DNA from: Paucidesulfovibrio sp036541255
GTDB taxonomy: Bacteria; Desulfobacterota; Desulfovibrionia; Desulfovibrionales; Desulfovibrionaceae
Assembly: GCA_036541255.1 (NCBI GenBank)
Contig: JAZHDD010000003.1
Span: 1 to 64,000, forward strand
Direction of reading: 5' to 3'
Length of the DNA: 64,000 nt
Shown here: positions 9,312 through 18,249 of the stretch, piece after piece
Position numbering within the stretch: the stretch's first letter is position 1
How the letters are laid out: each line of letters begins with the position of its first letter
Position numbers and translations under genes: made by a program
The notes under the pieces: generated by a model
What the model was told of the DNA's origin: nothing
Databases searched by the model: none
Seen by the model: only the letters and a program-made list of their open reading frames with translations

Positions 9312-9358
9312 CTTGGTCTTCCTGTTCGTTGAAAGTAATGTTGCCTGTGTATTGTCGG

Positions 9359-9841
9359 CTATTGTGTCCCGCTGTCGGACATGGCGAATTTGCTGATCAA
9401 ATCTTCCAGATCAATAGCCGGATTGGTATCGTAGATCACTGCGCCGTCCTTGAGCGTTTCTTCGCCCAGACCGAGCGCGATATCAACAAACTTGTCGCCT
9501 ATCAGACCGCTGGTCTTGATGGATGCAACAGCTTCCGAGTCAATAGCATGTTCCTTGCGCAGCTTCATCCTGACCATGGCCACGGGGACACCATTTGTTT
9601 CCTTTCCTGCCAAATCCAGGGAAATGGTCTCAACATATCCCACTTCCACACCATACATGGAGACGGGTGCATTGACCTTGAGTCCGGTGATCTTGGTAAA
9701 GGCTGCGGAGATGGTGTAATAGTCATCGGAAAAAATCTTCACGTTGCCAAGCTTCACGCTCATATACGAGATACAGAGAATCCCGATGAAGACAAACACG
9801 CCTACAGCGGTTTCCTTGGAATATTTCTTTACGTACGCCAT
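9359..9841 (-). CDS. mlaD: MlaD, MCE-domain subunit of the lipid ABC transporter
   Basis: 160 residues: one N-terminal membrane helix (about 11-30, AVGVFVFIGILCISYMSVKLG) and one MCE domain with INxPV-like KVNAPVSMYGVEVGYV. MlaD hexamers form the periplasmic lipid channel on top of MlaE. I chose the ATG at 9841 (MAYVKKYSKE, GAGGG upstream) over longer open frame because it places the anchor near the start. It is 13 bp after mlaF. Confidence 0.92.
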   Translation of the reverse strand: MAYVKKYSKETAVGVFVFIGILCISYMSVKLGNVKIFSDDYYTISAAFTKITGLKVNAPVSMYGVEVGYVETISLDLAGKETNGVPVAMVRMKLRKEHAIDSEAVASIKTSGLIGDKFVDIALGLGEETLKDGAVIYDTNPAIDLEDLISKFAMSDSGTQ

Positions 9842-9854
9842 TTTTCCCTCTTCT

Positions 9855-10694
9855 TCACTCCGCGTTGACCTGACCGAGATATCTGCCGCAATCAACCTTG
9901 AGCAACGCCGGATCGAGACGGGACGCGCTGACGCGCGGCGTATCCCGCTCCGTAGCAATGCGGTCTAGGAAGCGCCGCAGATAGGGATCATCCGTGGTTT
10001 CCAGCTCCGACTTGGTTCCGTCGAACAGCACCCTTCCCTCGCCGAGCACCACCACATGGTCGGCAATGGTGCGCATGCTTGCCAGGTCGTGGCTTACGAC
10101 CACTATTGTGATGTTGAAGCGTCGCTTGAGTTCCAACAACAACTGATCCAATTCCGCCGAGTTGATGGGGTCGAGGCCGGACGTTGGCTCGTCGCAGAAA
10201 AGGATGACCGGGTCCATGACCAAAGCCCGCGCCAAGCCGGCCCGCTTGCGCATGCCTCCGGAAAGCTGGTTCGGGTACAGATGCGCGTATTGCTCAAGGC
10301 CCACCAGGGCAAGCTTGGAAAGAGCCATGTCATAGGCCTGCACAGGCGTGAGCCGGGTGTGTTCCCGTAATGGCAGGGCCACATTATCGCCCAGGGTCAA
10401 TGAGCCCAGCAAGGCCCCGTCCTGGAAAAGCAGCCCCAGCTTGAGTTTGAGACAGAGCCAGGCTTTGCCTTCCAGGGCCAGCACATCGTGCCTGCCCACG
10501 TGAATCTGTCCGGACAAGGGACGGTGCAGCTTGAGGATATGCTTGAGCAGCGTGGACTTGCCACAGCCGGACCCGCCCAGGATCACGGAGATGTGTCCTC
10601 CCGGCAGGTTCACGTTGACATCGCTGACAATGGCCTTGTCTCCGTAGCCCACGGTCAGGTCGGTCAATCGTATGTCGTGCGGATGTCCAGCCAT
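9855..10694 (-). CDS. mlaF: MlaF, ATPase of the lipid ABC transporter
   Basis: 279 residues. Walker A GGSGCGKST, Q-loop LLFQDGALLGSLT, signature LSGGMRKRAGLARAL, Walker B VILFCDEPTSGLDP and switch histidine VVVSHD are all intact. It powers phospholipid movement by MlaFED in the inner membrane. The C-terminal extension after about residue 245 is longer than the catalytic core needs. It lies 10 bp after mlaE. No mlaB-like STAS gene is in the operon. Confidence 0.93.
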   Translation of the reverse strand: MAGHPHDIRLTDLTVGYGDKAIVSDVNVNLPGGHISVILGGSGCGKSTLLKHILKLHRPLSGQIHVGRHDVLALEGKAWLCLKLKLGLLFQDGALLGSLTLGDNVALPLREHTRLTPVQAYDMALSKLALVGLEQYAHLYPNQLSGGMRKRAGLARALVMDPVILFCDEPTSGLDPINSAELDQLLLELKRRFNITIVVVSHDLASMRTIADHVVVLGEGRVLFDGTKSELETTDDPYLRRFLDRIATERDTPRVSASRLDPALLKVDCGRYLGQVNAE

Positions 10695-10704
10695 GTTCCT
10701 TCCC

Positions 10705-11526
10705 TTACCAGAGCAGCGAGGTCAGCACGTAGTCGGACATGAGGATCAGCACGCAGCTCATGACCACGGCGTGGGTTGTGGCCTGGCTCACGCCCTCGGG
10801 ACCGACCCCATCCTTGCGCAGATGGGTGAAATAGCCCTGAAAGCAGCTCACGGTGCAAACCACGATGCCGAAGATCAGGGACTTGACGAAACCCCCGGAA
10901 ATGTCGCTCCACTCCAGGGACTGTTCGATGCGATAAAAATAGACCCCTTCATTGGCGCCGAGCAGCAACACGCCCGTAAGCCAACCGCCGAACAGGGCGA
11001 TGAGATTGAAGAAGCTGGTCAGAATCGGGAAGCAGACGATGCAGGCGGCCATCTTGGGGCTGACCAGATAGCTCATGGGATTGATGCCCATGATTTCCAG
11101 AGCGTCGATCTGTTCGGAAATGCGCATCACGCCGATTTCAGCGGTCATGGCCGAACCGGCCCGGCCCGTGATCATGATGGCCGTCAGCACGGGCGCCAGT
11201 TCGCGGACCATGGACAGGGCCACGCCAGTGCCCAGAAAACCATCCGCGCCAAAAAGCGAGAGCGCGAAGTACAGCTGCATGCCCATGACCATGCCCGTAA
11301 ACAGGCCGATCAGGGCGATGACGCTCACGGATTTGACGCCGATGAAATAAATCTGGCGGACGGTCTTGGGGAACTGGCCCCAGGAGGAAAAAATCAGGCG
11401 CAGGGAGTGAAGGCAAAAGAGAAACATGGCGCCCATTTCACTGAACGCCCTCAGGGCTCCGCCTCCAAGGAACACGAAAGGAGCCAGGGCTCCATGGTCC
11501 CGTGTGGCAGCTTCTTGGTTCGACAT
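10705..11526 (-). CDS. mlaE: MlaE, permease of the lipid ABC transporter
   Basis: 273 residues with five or six membrane segments. It carries the MlaE-family core GSAMTAEIGVMRISEQIDAL followed by GINPMSYLVSPK. It is the inner-membrane channel on which MlaF and MlaD assemble. It is the first gene of the -strand mla operon; about 175 bp separate it from the upstream HD gene, leaving room for its promoter. Confidence 0.93.
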   Translation of the reverse strand: MSNQEAATRDHGALAPFVFLGGGALRAFSEMGAMFLFCLHSLRLIFSSWGQFPKTVRQIYFIGVKSVSVIALIGLFTGMVMGMQLYFALSLFGADGFLGTGVALSMVRELAPVLTAIMITGRAGSAMTAEIGVMRISEQIDALEIMGINPMSYLVSPKMAACIVCFPILTSFFNLIALFGGWLTGVLLLGANEGVYFYRIEQSLEWSDISGGFVKSLIFGIVVCTVSCFQGYFTHLRKDGVGPEGVSQATTHAVVMSCVLILMSDYVLTSLLW

Positions 11527-11701
11527 GTCTTTCGTCCCTCCCTCCGAGACGGGCTCACCTTCAGGCTGGCCAGCGAAGACCGATCGTCGAGACCGGAAGC
11601 CAAGAAGGCGATGATGCCTTCAGCAACAACGGATATTCCTACAACACCCCTCCAACGACGGCAAGATTTTTTTCCGGTTCAACCGATATGTCACAGCCTG
11701 C

Positions 11702-12328
11702 CTAACTTTTATGCCCGCCGTTTTTTTTGGCCCACCATTTCCTGTCCGGCCCCAGGAACCACCAATCCTTGTGGTCCGTGTCCATGAGCGCCCGGGCCAG
11801 TTCCCGCGCCTCGGGCGTACGCAGCCGCTGCACAGCCGCCTCCAGCCAGTCCCCGGCGTATGTATTGCCGAGATCCTGCTCCTCGCGAAGGTTGGCGATG
11901 AAGTCGAGTTGGTCGGCGTCCTGGGCCAGCTTGCCTTCAATGGTCTCGGTGCGCTCCAGCTCGCGCCAGAGCCCCAGGACCTCGTCCTCCAGCCCCGTGC
12001 CCATGAGCGCATGGGAGAGCGCCTCTGTTGCCCGGCAGGAGTTGTACATCTTGTTCACATAATTGAAGTCGCCGGTACGGGTTTCGTGCAGGTCGTGGAA
12101 CAGGCACATGCTCACGGTCAGCCCTTTGTCGGCCCCGGCCATTCCGGCCAGCACATAACCGATCAAGGCCGTGCGAAAGCTGTGCTCGGCCACATTCTCC
12201 TGGCCCGTGCCCAAAAACTGATACCCGGTGCGCGGGGTGCGGCGCAACATGCCCGCCTCGTACACCAAATCCGCCAAGCGGGTCATGCGATCCCGCTCGG
12301 TCAGGTTCTTCACTCGATCATCGGACAT
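11702..12328 (-). CDS. HD-domain phosphohydrolase, YfbR/HDDC2 type
   Basis: 208 residues. Metal-binding HD residues are visible in ENVAEHSFRTAL, LFHDLHETRTGD and QDADQLDFI, the pattern of 5'-nucleotidase-like HD proteins that act on deoxynucleoside monophosphates. Substrate is inferred from the family only. The ATG at 12328 has AGGAAAG. It lies 17 bp after argJ on the same strand. Confidence 0.82.
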   Translation of the reverse strand: MSDDRVKNLTERDRMTRLADLVYEAGMLRRTPRTGYQFLGTGQENVAEHSFRTALIGYVLAGMAGADKGLTVSMCLFHDLHETRTGDFNYVNKMYNSCRATEALSHALMGTGLEDEVLGLWRELERTETIEGKLAQDADQLDFIANLREEQDLGNTYAGDWLEAAVQRLRTPEARELARALMDTDHKDWWFLGPDRKWWAKKNGGHKS

Positions 12329-12345
12329 CTTTCCTGCTTTGGCTC

Positions 12346-13530
12346 TTACGAACGGTAATCCGCGTTGATGGAGACATATTCACGCGACAGATCCGAGGCC
12401 AGCGCCTCGAACACGCCCGTGCCAGCGCCCAGGTCGATCAAAATAGGCACTTCGCGCCGCTTCATGACCGGGTTCAGCAGCGCGTCCAGGTCACCCGATG
12501 CGGGCCTGCCCCTTGAAAAAACAAGGACATCGCCGAAGCGCAGGCTCAGGGCCTCGGGGTCAAAGACAGCTCCGGCACGCCCCGCCGCACAGACCACCCG
12601 GCCCCAGTTGGCGTCCTCACCGAACAGGGCGGTCTTGACCAGGGGCGACGTGCCCACGGCCCGTGCCACCAGCTCGGCGTCCGCATTGTTGGCCGCACCG
12701 GTCACGCAGATACGCGCCACCTTGGTGCCTCCCTCGGCGTCGTCCACAAGCATGTAGGCCAGGTCGAACAGCGCCTCCTCCACGGCCTTTGCCAGCAGAG
12801 CGCGGTCCGCCTCGGAATCCGCAGACACGCCGGACGCCCCGTTGGCCAGGGCCAGGGCCGTATCGTTGGTGCTGGTGTCGCCGTCCACGATGACGCTGTT
12901 AAAGGACCGGTCCGCCACATCAGAGAGCAGCGACTGCCACCAAACAGGTTCCACGGCCGCGTCGCAAAACAGGAAGGCCAGCATGGTGGCCATGTTCGGA
13001 CCGATCATGCCCGCGCCCTTGGCCATGGCCACAAGCCGCACTTCGCCGCCGGAGAGCGCAACGCTCCGGCGTACCAGCTTGTGCCGCGTGTCCGTGGTCA
13101 TCATGGCCCGGGCCACGTCTTCCGGGCCGGTGCGGCCCAGGCTCTTTTTCAGTTCAGGCGCGACCTTGCGCCACAAATCCAGGCGCAGACGCGGCCCGAT
13201 CACGCCCGTAGAGGCGCAGAGCACGCTTTCCGCGGGGAGATTCGCAAGCGTGCCCACTATTTTCTGGGTCTCCAGGGCGTCGGCCAGACCGTCCGCTCCG
13301 GTGCAGGCATTGGCCTGACCAGAGTTGACCACCACGGCGCGCGCATAGGGACGCGCAGCAAGCTGTTCGCGGCAACGCTGCACCGGTGCGGCCTGGAACA
13401 GGTTGGTGGTGAAGACTCCGGCGGTCACGGCCTCGGTCTCGCTCACGACCAGCGCCAGATCATAGCGGTCGCGTTTCTTGAAGCCTGCGGCGGCAACGCC
13501 GCAAGAATAGCCCTTGGGCAGGCTGTCCAT
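12346..13530 (-). CDS. argJ: Bifunctional glutamate N-acetyltransferase / N-acetylglutamate synthase
   Basis: 394 residues. ArgJ transfers acetyl from N-acetylornithine to glutamate, recycling the acetyl group in arginine biosynthesis. The self-cleavage site is intact: KGAGMIGPNMATMLAF, where the Thr becomes the N-terminal nucleophile of the beta chain. The DGDTSTNDT motif is also present. A good SD (GGAGG) precedes the ATG. No other arg genes are nearby. Confidence 0.96.
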   Translation of the reverse strand: MDSLPKGYSCGVAAAGFKKRDRYDLALVVSETEAVTAGVFTTNLFQAAPVQRCREQLAARPYARAVVVNSGQANACTGADGLADALETQKIVGTLANLPAESVLCASTGVIGPRLRLDLWRKVAPELKKSLGRTGPEDVARAMMTTDTRHKLVRRSVALSGGEVRLVAMAKGAGMIGPNMATMLAFLFCDAAVEPVWWQSLLSDVADRSFNSVIVDGDTSTNDTALALANGASGVSADSEADRALLAKAVEEALFDLAYMLVDDAEGGTKVARICVTGAANNADAELVARAVGTSPLVKTALFGEDANWGRVVCAAGRAGAVFDPEALSLRFGDVLVFSRGRPASGDLDALLNPVMKRREVPILIDLGAGTGVFEALASDLSREYVSINADYRS

Positions 13531-13719
13531 ATCATTTCCTCCGAAGAAGTGTCGGGTTGCAGCCCTGATGCATACTCCTTTCCGTCACGACTTTCAAAAC
13601 GGAAATAATGCCTGCCGCGGAACAAAAGCAAGAAAACCCCAACTTCCAGGAGATTGGAGGCCGGGGGCTTGAAAATATACCCAACAGGAAAACGGCGATT
13701 GCCGACATCAACAGACGAA

Positions 13720-13989
13720 CTACAGCGAACGGGCCTTGACGGACGAATCCGCGCCGCCGCTCCAGGGGCCGGAACCAAGCCGTTTTTCCGCACCCTGCAT
13801 GCCGAACAGAAACAGCAGCCCGGCAACAAGGACCAGGGCATACAGCAGCCACCCGGAAAGGAGATTGTTGCGAGCCAGACCACGGGCTCGACTTTCTTGC
13901 GAAACCGGCTCCATCCGGGAAAAAGCTTTGCCGTTGGCGGAACGAAGCACGGGCCGATTGTCGGCATACTCGTCGGAATGCATGGGCAT
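13720..13989 (-). CDS. Small single-span membrane protein, unknown
   Basis: 89 residues with a polar N-terminal half, one clear hydrophobic helix (about 45-67, LLSGWLLYALVLVAGLLFLF) and a short polar tail. No family recognised. Reality is supported by a textbook AGGAGG 6 bp before the ATG. It stands alone: about 190 bp before argJ downstream and about 170 bp after the oxidoreductase upstream, so it may have its own promoter. Confidence 0.6.
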   Translation of the reverse strand: MPMHSDEYADNRPVLRSANGKAFSRMEPVSQESRARGLARNNLLSGWLLYALVLVAGLLFLFGMQGAEKRLGSGPWSGGADSSVKARSL

Positions 13990-14104
13990 GACGCACCTCC
14001 TGTGGTGGCGCTAAGGACATGGTGTTGCCGAAAAACATAGCGGTTTTCGCGAATATGGCGTGACGTCCGGGTCAAGATTTCGTGTCCGAACGGAAACAAT
14101 GCGC

Positions 14105-14137
14105 AGGAAAACACGAACGGCGGCCCAAAGGCCGCCG
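14105..14137 (-). terminator. Terminator after the disulfide oxidoreductase gene
   Basis: Eight-base stem CGGCGGCC / GGCCGCCG with a four-base loop (14118-14137); on the - strand it is followed by TTCGTGTTTTCC. It begins about 25 bp after the stop of the upstream - strand gene. Confidence 0.7.
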
Positions 14138-14162
14138 CACACCATCTCCCGAAAGAGGCAAC

Positions 14163-15512
14163 TCAGATCATGTACTTGAGATAATAGCCGCAGGTCGGGT
14201 AGGCCCAAACAGTGGAGCGCACCTGGGACAGGGATATCCCGTTGCGGATGATCAGGGCGAAGAGGTTGATCATTTCCTCGGCATTGTGGCCGAGGACATG
14301 CGCTCCGAGGACGCGGTCCCGCTTCCTGTCCACAAGCACCCGGCTCTTGGCAAAGGACTCTCCCAGCCGCTTCCAGGGGAAGGTTTTGGAAAGGTCCTTG
14401 ACCACGGCCTCGTATTCCGCGCCCCGCGCCTTGAGTTCGGCCTCGGTCTCGCCGCAGCGCGCCAGGGGCGGCACCGTGAAGCAGACCGTGGGCACGCCCG
14501 CGTATTCCACCGTGGAATGGTTGCCCTTGAGCATATTCTCGGCAGCGGCGACAGCCTCGATTGTGGCCGTGGGCGTAAGCGCATACGGCGTTGCTGCCGC
14601 GTCGCCCGCGCAATACACGCGGGGATTGGACACGGACTGCATGTACTTGTTCACCCGTATGCCCCGTTCATCCGCGTCCACGCCTCCAGCGGCCAAATCC
14701 AGGGCCTCCACGTCGGGCACGCGCCCGGCCACGTTGAACACGGCGTCGGCCTGGACCACCTGCCCCTTGCCGAAAAGCACGCGATAACCCGAGCCGATCT
14801 TCTCCACCTTGTGCGTGGGCGCATTCTGACGCACGTCAATGCCGGAACGGCGCGAAGCCTCCACCAGCACGCTCACCAGATCCGGGTCAAAGCGCTTCAA
14901 CGGGGTGCTGCGGCAAAGCACCGTGACTTCGGCACCGCACCTGGCCGCGATATGCGCGAATTCGAAAGCCACGAAGCCGCCGCCCACGAGCACTATGCGC
15001 CGGGGCAGTTCCTCCATGTTCAGGAAATCGTCGCTGATGCGCAGAAGTTCGGCCCCCTCGACCCGCAAGGTCTTGGGCCGCAGGCCCGGACCAAGGAAAA
15101 TGTGCTCCGCACGCAGCTCCTTGACGGCCTTGGAACCGCGCACCTTGACGCTGAGCGTGTCCGGGCCGGTGAAGCTGGCCTGGCCGTGCATGGCCACAAT
15201 GCCCTGCTCCAGGTAGTGGTTTTCCGCCACCTCGGGTACCGGTCCGACCATGAAATGGCGGAAGGCCTGGAGTTCGGCCCAGTCCACGCGCACATCGCCG
15301 GTCACGCCCCGGGTGCGCATGTTGCGCGCCGAAGCCACGGCCTCGGCCCCGGCCAAAAGAATTTTCTTGGGATTACAGCCGCGTAGCGGACAGGCCCCGC
15401 CGTATTCGCGCGACTCCACCATGGCAACGGTTTTGCCGGCCTTGGCCAGCAGGACGGCCGCTTCCCCGCCCGCAGGGCCAGCGCCGACCACAACCACGTC
15501 ATAGCTATGCAT
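14163..15512 (-). CDS. FAD/NAD(P)-dependent disulfide oxidoreductase, glutathione reductase-like
   Basis: 449 residues of the class I pyridine nucleotide-disulfide oxidoreductase family. FAD site VVVGAGPAGGEAA, redox pair GGACPLRGCNPKK (C-x4-C), NAD(P) site IVLVGGGFVAFEFAHIAA, and second FAD motif RVYCAGDAAA. The dimerisation domain ends AYPTCGYYLKY; the usual catalytic HPT/HPS histidine is replaced by Tyr-Pro-Thr. This resembles mercuric/dihydrolipoyl reductase relatives of unknown substrate. The odd residue at the His position makes a classical glutathione or lipoamide reductase role doubtful. Confidence 0.82.
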   Translation of the reverse strand: MHSYDVVVVGAGPAGGEAAVLLAKAGKTVAMVESREYGGACPLRGCNPKKILLAGAEAVASARNMRTRGVTGDVRVDWAELQAFRHFMVGPVPEVAENHYLEQGIVAMHGQASFTGPDTLSVKVRGSKAVKELRAEHIFLGPGLRPKTLRVEGAELLRISDDFLNMEELPRRIVLVGGGFVAFEFAHIAARCGAEVTVLCRSTPLKRFDPDLVSVLVEASRRSGIDVRQNAPTHKVEKIGSGYRVLFGKGQVVQADAVFNVAGRVPDVEALDLAAGGVDADERGIRVNKYMQSVSNPRVYCAGDAAATPYALTPTATIEAVAAAENMLKGNHSTVEYAGVPTVCFTVPPLARCGETEAELKARGAEYEAVVKDLSKTFPWKRLGESFAKSRVLVDRKRDRVLGAHVLGHNAEEMINLFALIIRNGISLSQVRSTVWAYPTCGYYLKYMI

Positions 15513-15530
15513 GGCGTTTCCTGCCTTGCG

Positions 15531-15878
15531 TTACTTTTCCAATTCCTTGTCCAGCCAGGCCCGCACTTCGGGCGACAGCTCATGGATGCCCTTAAGCCCG
15601 CCGATGGAGTCCAGATAGGACTTGGCCAGGGCCGGAGGCAGCTTCTTTTCGCAAAGGGTCGTGGAGCCGTACTTGTCCATGCGCATCAGCACCACCTTGG
15701 GCGCGGCCCAGGTGTCGATAACGAAATAGATGGAATAGCCGTCCGTATCGGTCACGGGTGGACGCAGCGCGTCCTTCCAGTTGTTGTTGCCCCATTCCAG
15801 GTACATGGTCACGGCATCCTCGTGGATCATGTCCCAATTGACCTCGTTGAGCCACTGTCTGCAGGCGTTTTCGCTCAT
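15531..15878 (-). CDS. Small conserved protein, unknown function
   Basis: 115 residues, cytoplasmic, rich in Trp (WLNEVNWD, YLEWGNNNWKDAL). I believe it belongs to a small family confined to Desulfovibrio relatives (DVU0772-like), from memory and not certain. GGGAG precedes the ATG. It is 18 bp upstream of the oxidoreductase and on the same strand, so they are probably co-transcribed. Confidence 0.65.
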   Translation of the reverse strand: MSENACRQWLNEVNWDMIHEDAVTMYLEWGNNNWKDALRPPVTDTDGYSIYFVIDTWAAPKVVLMRMDKYGSTTLCEKKLPPALAKSYLDSIGGLKGIHELSPEVRAWLDKELEK

Positions 15879-16165
15879 GGGTGCTCCCTTGTTTTTCGGT
15901 TCTCTTCCTATCTAGTGGAATATAGTGGCTGTTCCGCGCGAAGGCAAGGCGCTTCGAAAGAAAGCATCCATGAGCCCCGCCACAAGACAGGGCAGCTTCG
16001 GCTCGACCCGCTGCGTTCCGCTGAAGTTTGTCAACCCGGCAAAAACGTCTTTTCGGACCCCTTTTTCTTTCCTTTTTCATCCCTGACCAAAAACCGGGTG
16101 TAGACTCGCGGGCATGATTATCGGGTCGTTGATATCGCAAACATCTAGATAAATGGAGGCACATT

Positions 16166-16906
16166 ATGTACCAACAGGAAAACATGAAAAAATGGATCGT
16201 GTACGAGGATGACACCTATGAACCCCTGTCCACGAAAGAGAACATCAATCTCAAAAAACGTGAGCCGGGCAGGGATTGGTTCGTGGCGGAACGTCCGGAA
16301 GGGTTCCGGCCCAAAAAGCTCGCGCCTGAAGCGTACCACCCGCGCCACGAGAGACAAAAACCCATGAACGGCTTAGTCCCGCACGAGCCCGACCCTCATC
16401 CGTTCCCGATCGACGCGATGGTCGATGGTGTTCCCAGTGCGCGCGACGAGCGGCACAGGGTTTATTTCCATGATGCCCGGGAGCACGGCAACGGGCCAGT
16501 CCCGCCTGGAAGCGCTGGCTCCCCGCGCTTGAACCAGACAGAAGCGCAAGTGAACAAGGGAACGGCAAGACGTCCGGAACAGTCCCCTGCCACTTCCGTA
16601 AAAAACGGGGAAAAAAGCCTGCTCTCGCTCCCGCAACGTCTGATTTTTGCGTCAGATGCGAAGGAACGCCAGAACAGCCGGGCTCCGGTCGCGGATTTGG
16701 CCGCTGCGGAGCACGCCCTGCGGTCTGCGGGCAACAAGCATTCCGCTCCAGTGGGCGATCTGGCCAGGGCGGAGCAACGTCTGAACCATAACGGACCGCT
16801 CCGACGCATATACGAAGGCGCGAAAGAAGCCGTGTCCGAAGGTTGGGACGCCGCGGCCAGCAAGGAAGTGCGGCAAGGCCTGGAGTTCGGCGCGCGCGGC
16901 CTATGA
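16166..16906 (+). CDS. Unknown protein, N-terminal part of a probably frameshifted gene
   Basis: 246 residues in this frame, no signal peptide, no recognised domain. Residues about 50-150 are proline- and charge-rich, suggesting a disordered linker. Residues about 172-210 hold two near-copies of one motif (APVADLAAAEHAL and APVGDLARAEQRL). The frame ends at a TGA just where another frame continues with similar helical composition; removing one base in a GCGCGC run near 16896 joins them into about 320 residues. The architecture (linker, short repeats, terminal helical/hydrophobic module, then a small AT-rich membrane gene) recalls effector/immunity loci, but that is inference. Confidence 0.5.
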   Translation: MYQQENMKKWIVYEDDTYEPLSTKENINLKKREPGRDWFVAERPEGFRPKKLAPEAYHPRHERQKPMNGLVPHEPDPHPFPIDAMVDGVPSARDERHRVYFHDAREHGNGPVPPGSAGSPRLNQTEAQVNKGTARRPEQSPATSVKNGEKSLLSLPQRLIFASDAKERQNSRAPVADLAAAEHALRSAGNKHSAPVGDLARAEQRLNHNGPLRRIYEGAKEAVSEGWDAAASKEVRQGLEFGARGL

Positions 16907-17129
16907 GGTCAGCAAGGACGTCTGGGAGATGGCGGGAAAGGATGCTGGGATGGCCACACTGGGCCTCCTGATACCTGGATCAACGGCACCAATCGTCTTC
17001 GACAAGGGCTACAAACTCTATGACGGCTTGGGCAATTACCGTGGCGGATATGAAGAAACAGCCAAGGACATGGCGCGACGCATAGAATGGCAACGAAAAA
17101 CTGTATACCAAAACAATAATGGAAGTTAA
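16893..17129 (+). pseudogene. C-terminal continuation of the frameshifted gene
   Basis: Open in the +1 frame relative to the preceding ORF. It reads RAYEVSKDVWEMAGKDAG, then a hydrophobic stretch (MATLGLLIPGSTAPIVF), then a charged end closing at a TAA 4 bp before the next ATG. The first internal ATG (16929) has no usable SD spacing, so independent translation is unlikely. Either a single-base sequencing or assembly error, a genuine disruption, or ribosomal frameshifting in the GC repeat could explain it. Confidence 0.45.
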
Positions 17130-17133
17130 TACC

Positions 17134-17499
17134 ATGAGCGCACTGCATATTCTCCTTCTTCTCGCCTTTTGGGGCATACTGTTGTTAGAAAAATACTACA
17201 TAGTAAAACATGGAGAGAAATCATACATATACACTAGCTTTTCAAAAATAATATTCAACAAAAAAGAACGTCGTATTCATGAAATTTTCTTTATTATTCT
17301 TGTTTCATTAGCAATCATATTTGACATAGAAATATCGATCGTCATCCTGTTCATTTCGGTTTATACAGCGCAACTTGCCTACAATATCATCCGCTACCAC
17401 ATGCGCCTCGCCAAGGAAAAGAAGGAAGCGCTTTCCTCGGGCGCGACCAGTGAAACCGGAGAAACCGAAACCCCAATAGGCTCTGGGAGAAGTGATTAA
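17134..17499 (+). CDS. Small AT-rich membrane protein, unknown
   Basis: 121 residues with two or three membrane segments: about 3-24 (LHILLLLAFWGILLLEKYY) and a long hydrophobic region about 51-85 (IFFIILVSLAIIFDIEIS onward), then a charged cytosolic-looking tail. Most of the gene is strikingly AT-rich compared with the window, which suggests recent acquisition. The ATG at 17134 has GGAAG; an in-frame ATG at 17119 lies inside the upstream gene and is less likely. Placed directly after the frameshifted gene, it could be an immunity-type partner; no homology supports this. Confidence 0.55.
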   Translation: MSALHILLLLAFWGILLLEKYYIVKHGEKSYIYTSFSKIIFNKKERRIHEIFFIILVSLAIIFDIEISIVILFISVYTAQLAYNIIRYHMRLAKEKKEALSSGATSETGETETPIGSGRSD

Positions 17500-17659
17500 G
17501 CTTTGCCGGGCCGAAACACTCGCCGCTCCGGGGTGGGGGGGGCGTCGCCACGGCATGCGGATTATCATTGCACGGCCCCCTGCTCCACATTATTTCTGCG
17601 TCCCGAAACGCAGGAGGCCGCACAGTCCCGCCCCCGCAGAACCGCATCAGGAGCTTGTC

Positions 17660-18166
17660 ATGCCCACCCAGCACGACCCCGAAACCAACCTGCTCGGAAC
17701 CGAACTTCTCCGGGTCTTGCGCGAATGCCTGTACGGCTCCGAGGAGAACGGCGCGTTTCTGGACCCCGGCGACAACGGCCTGCTCGGGCTATTGCCCCGG
17801 CTCTCGGCCAACGAAGCCTCGCTGCCAGCAGCAGGAGCCAGCGTGGCCACGCACGCGCTGCACGTCTCCTTTAGTCTGGACGTGTTCATCGACTGGATCA
17901 GCGGCAAACGCGACATCAATCCCGACTGGCAGGCGAGCTGGGCGCGTTCGAACGTGGACGACGCTCAATGGGCCGCACTGCTCAGGCGACTGAAGGCACA
18001 GTGCGCAACCCTGGAAGCCGCCGTCGAAACCCATATGCTCATGGACGACCAATCCGCCTGGGGCGCGTTGGGCGCACTGGCCCACACCGCCTACCATTTG
18101 GGGGTGATCCAGGTGAAGCTCGACGTGCTGCGTTCCGGCAAGAACGCTGCCCCACGCAACGCCTGA
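17660..18166 (+). CDS. DinB-like helical protein
   Basis: 168 residues. Spaced histidines in ALHVSFSLDVFIDW and AHTAYHLGVIQVKLDVLR match the metal-binding pattern of the DinB/YfiT four-helix superfamily, whose members include thiol-dependent S-transferases. The specific reaction is unknown. The ATG at 17660 has CAGGAG at a good distance; the frame stays open further 5' but without an SD. It ends at a bidirectional terminator. Confidence 0.6.
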   Translation: MPTQHDPETNLLGTELLRVLRECLYGSEENGAFLDPGDNGLLGLLPRLSANEASLPAAGASVATHALHVSFSLDVFIDWISGKRDINPDWQASWARSNVDDAQWAALLRRLKAQCATLEAAVETHMLMDDQSAWGALGALAHTAYHLGVIQVKLDVLRSGKNAAPRNA

Positions 18167-18186
18167 ACCGTTTCTCTCGGCATAAA

Positions 18187-18222
18187 AAAACCGCCCTGGC
18201 GCACACCGGGGCGGTTTTCTTT
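18187..18222. terminator. Bidirectional terminator
   Basis: Ten-base arms AAAACCGCCC (18187-18196) and GGGCGGTTTT (18209-18218), T-rich on the + side and A-rich on the other, between the convergent DinB-like and TPR genes. Confidence 0.88.
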
Positions 18223-18249
18223 TTCCAGAAGAAATGGTGCGCGGGGACG

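Noticed and set aside
16929..17129. Independent 66-codon gene starting at 16929
   Set aside because: SD would sit directly against the ATG; the segment reads better as the continuation of the upstream frameshifted gene.
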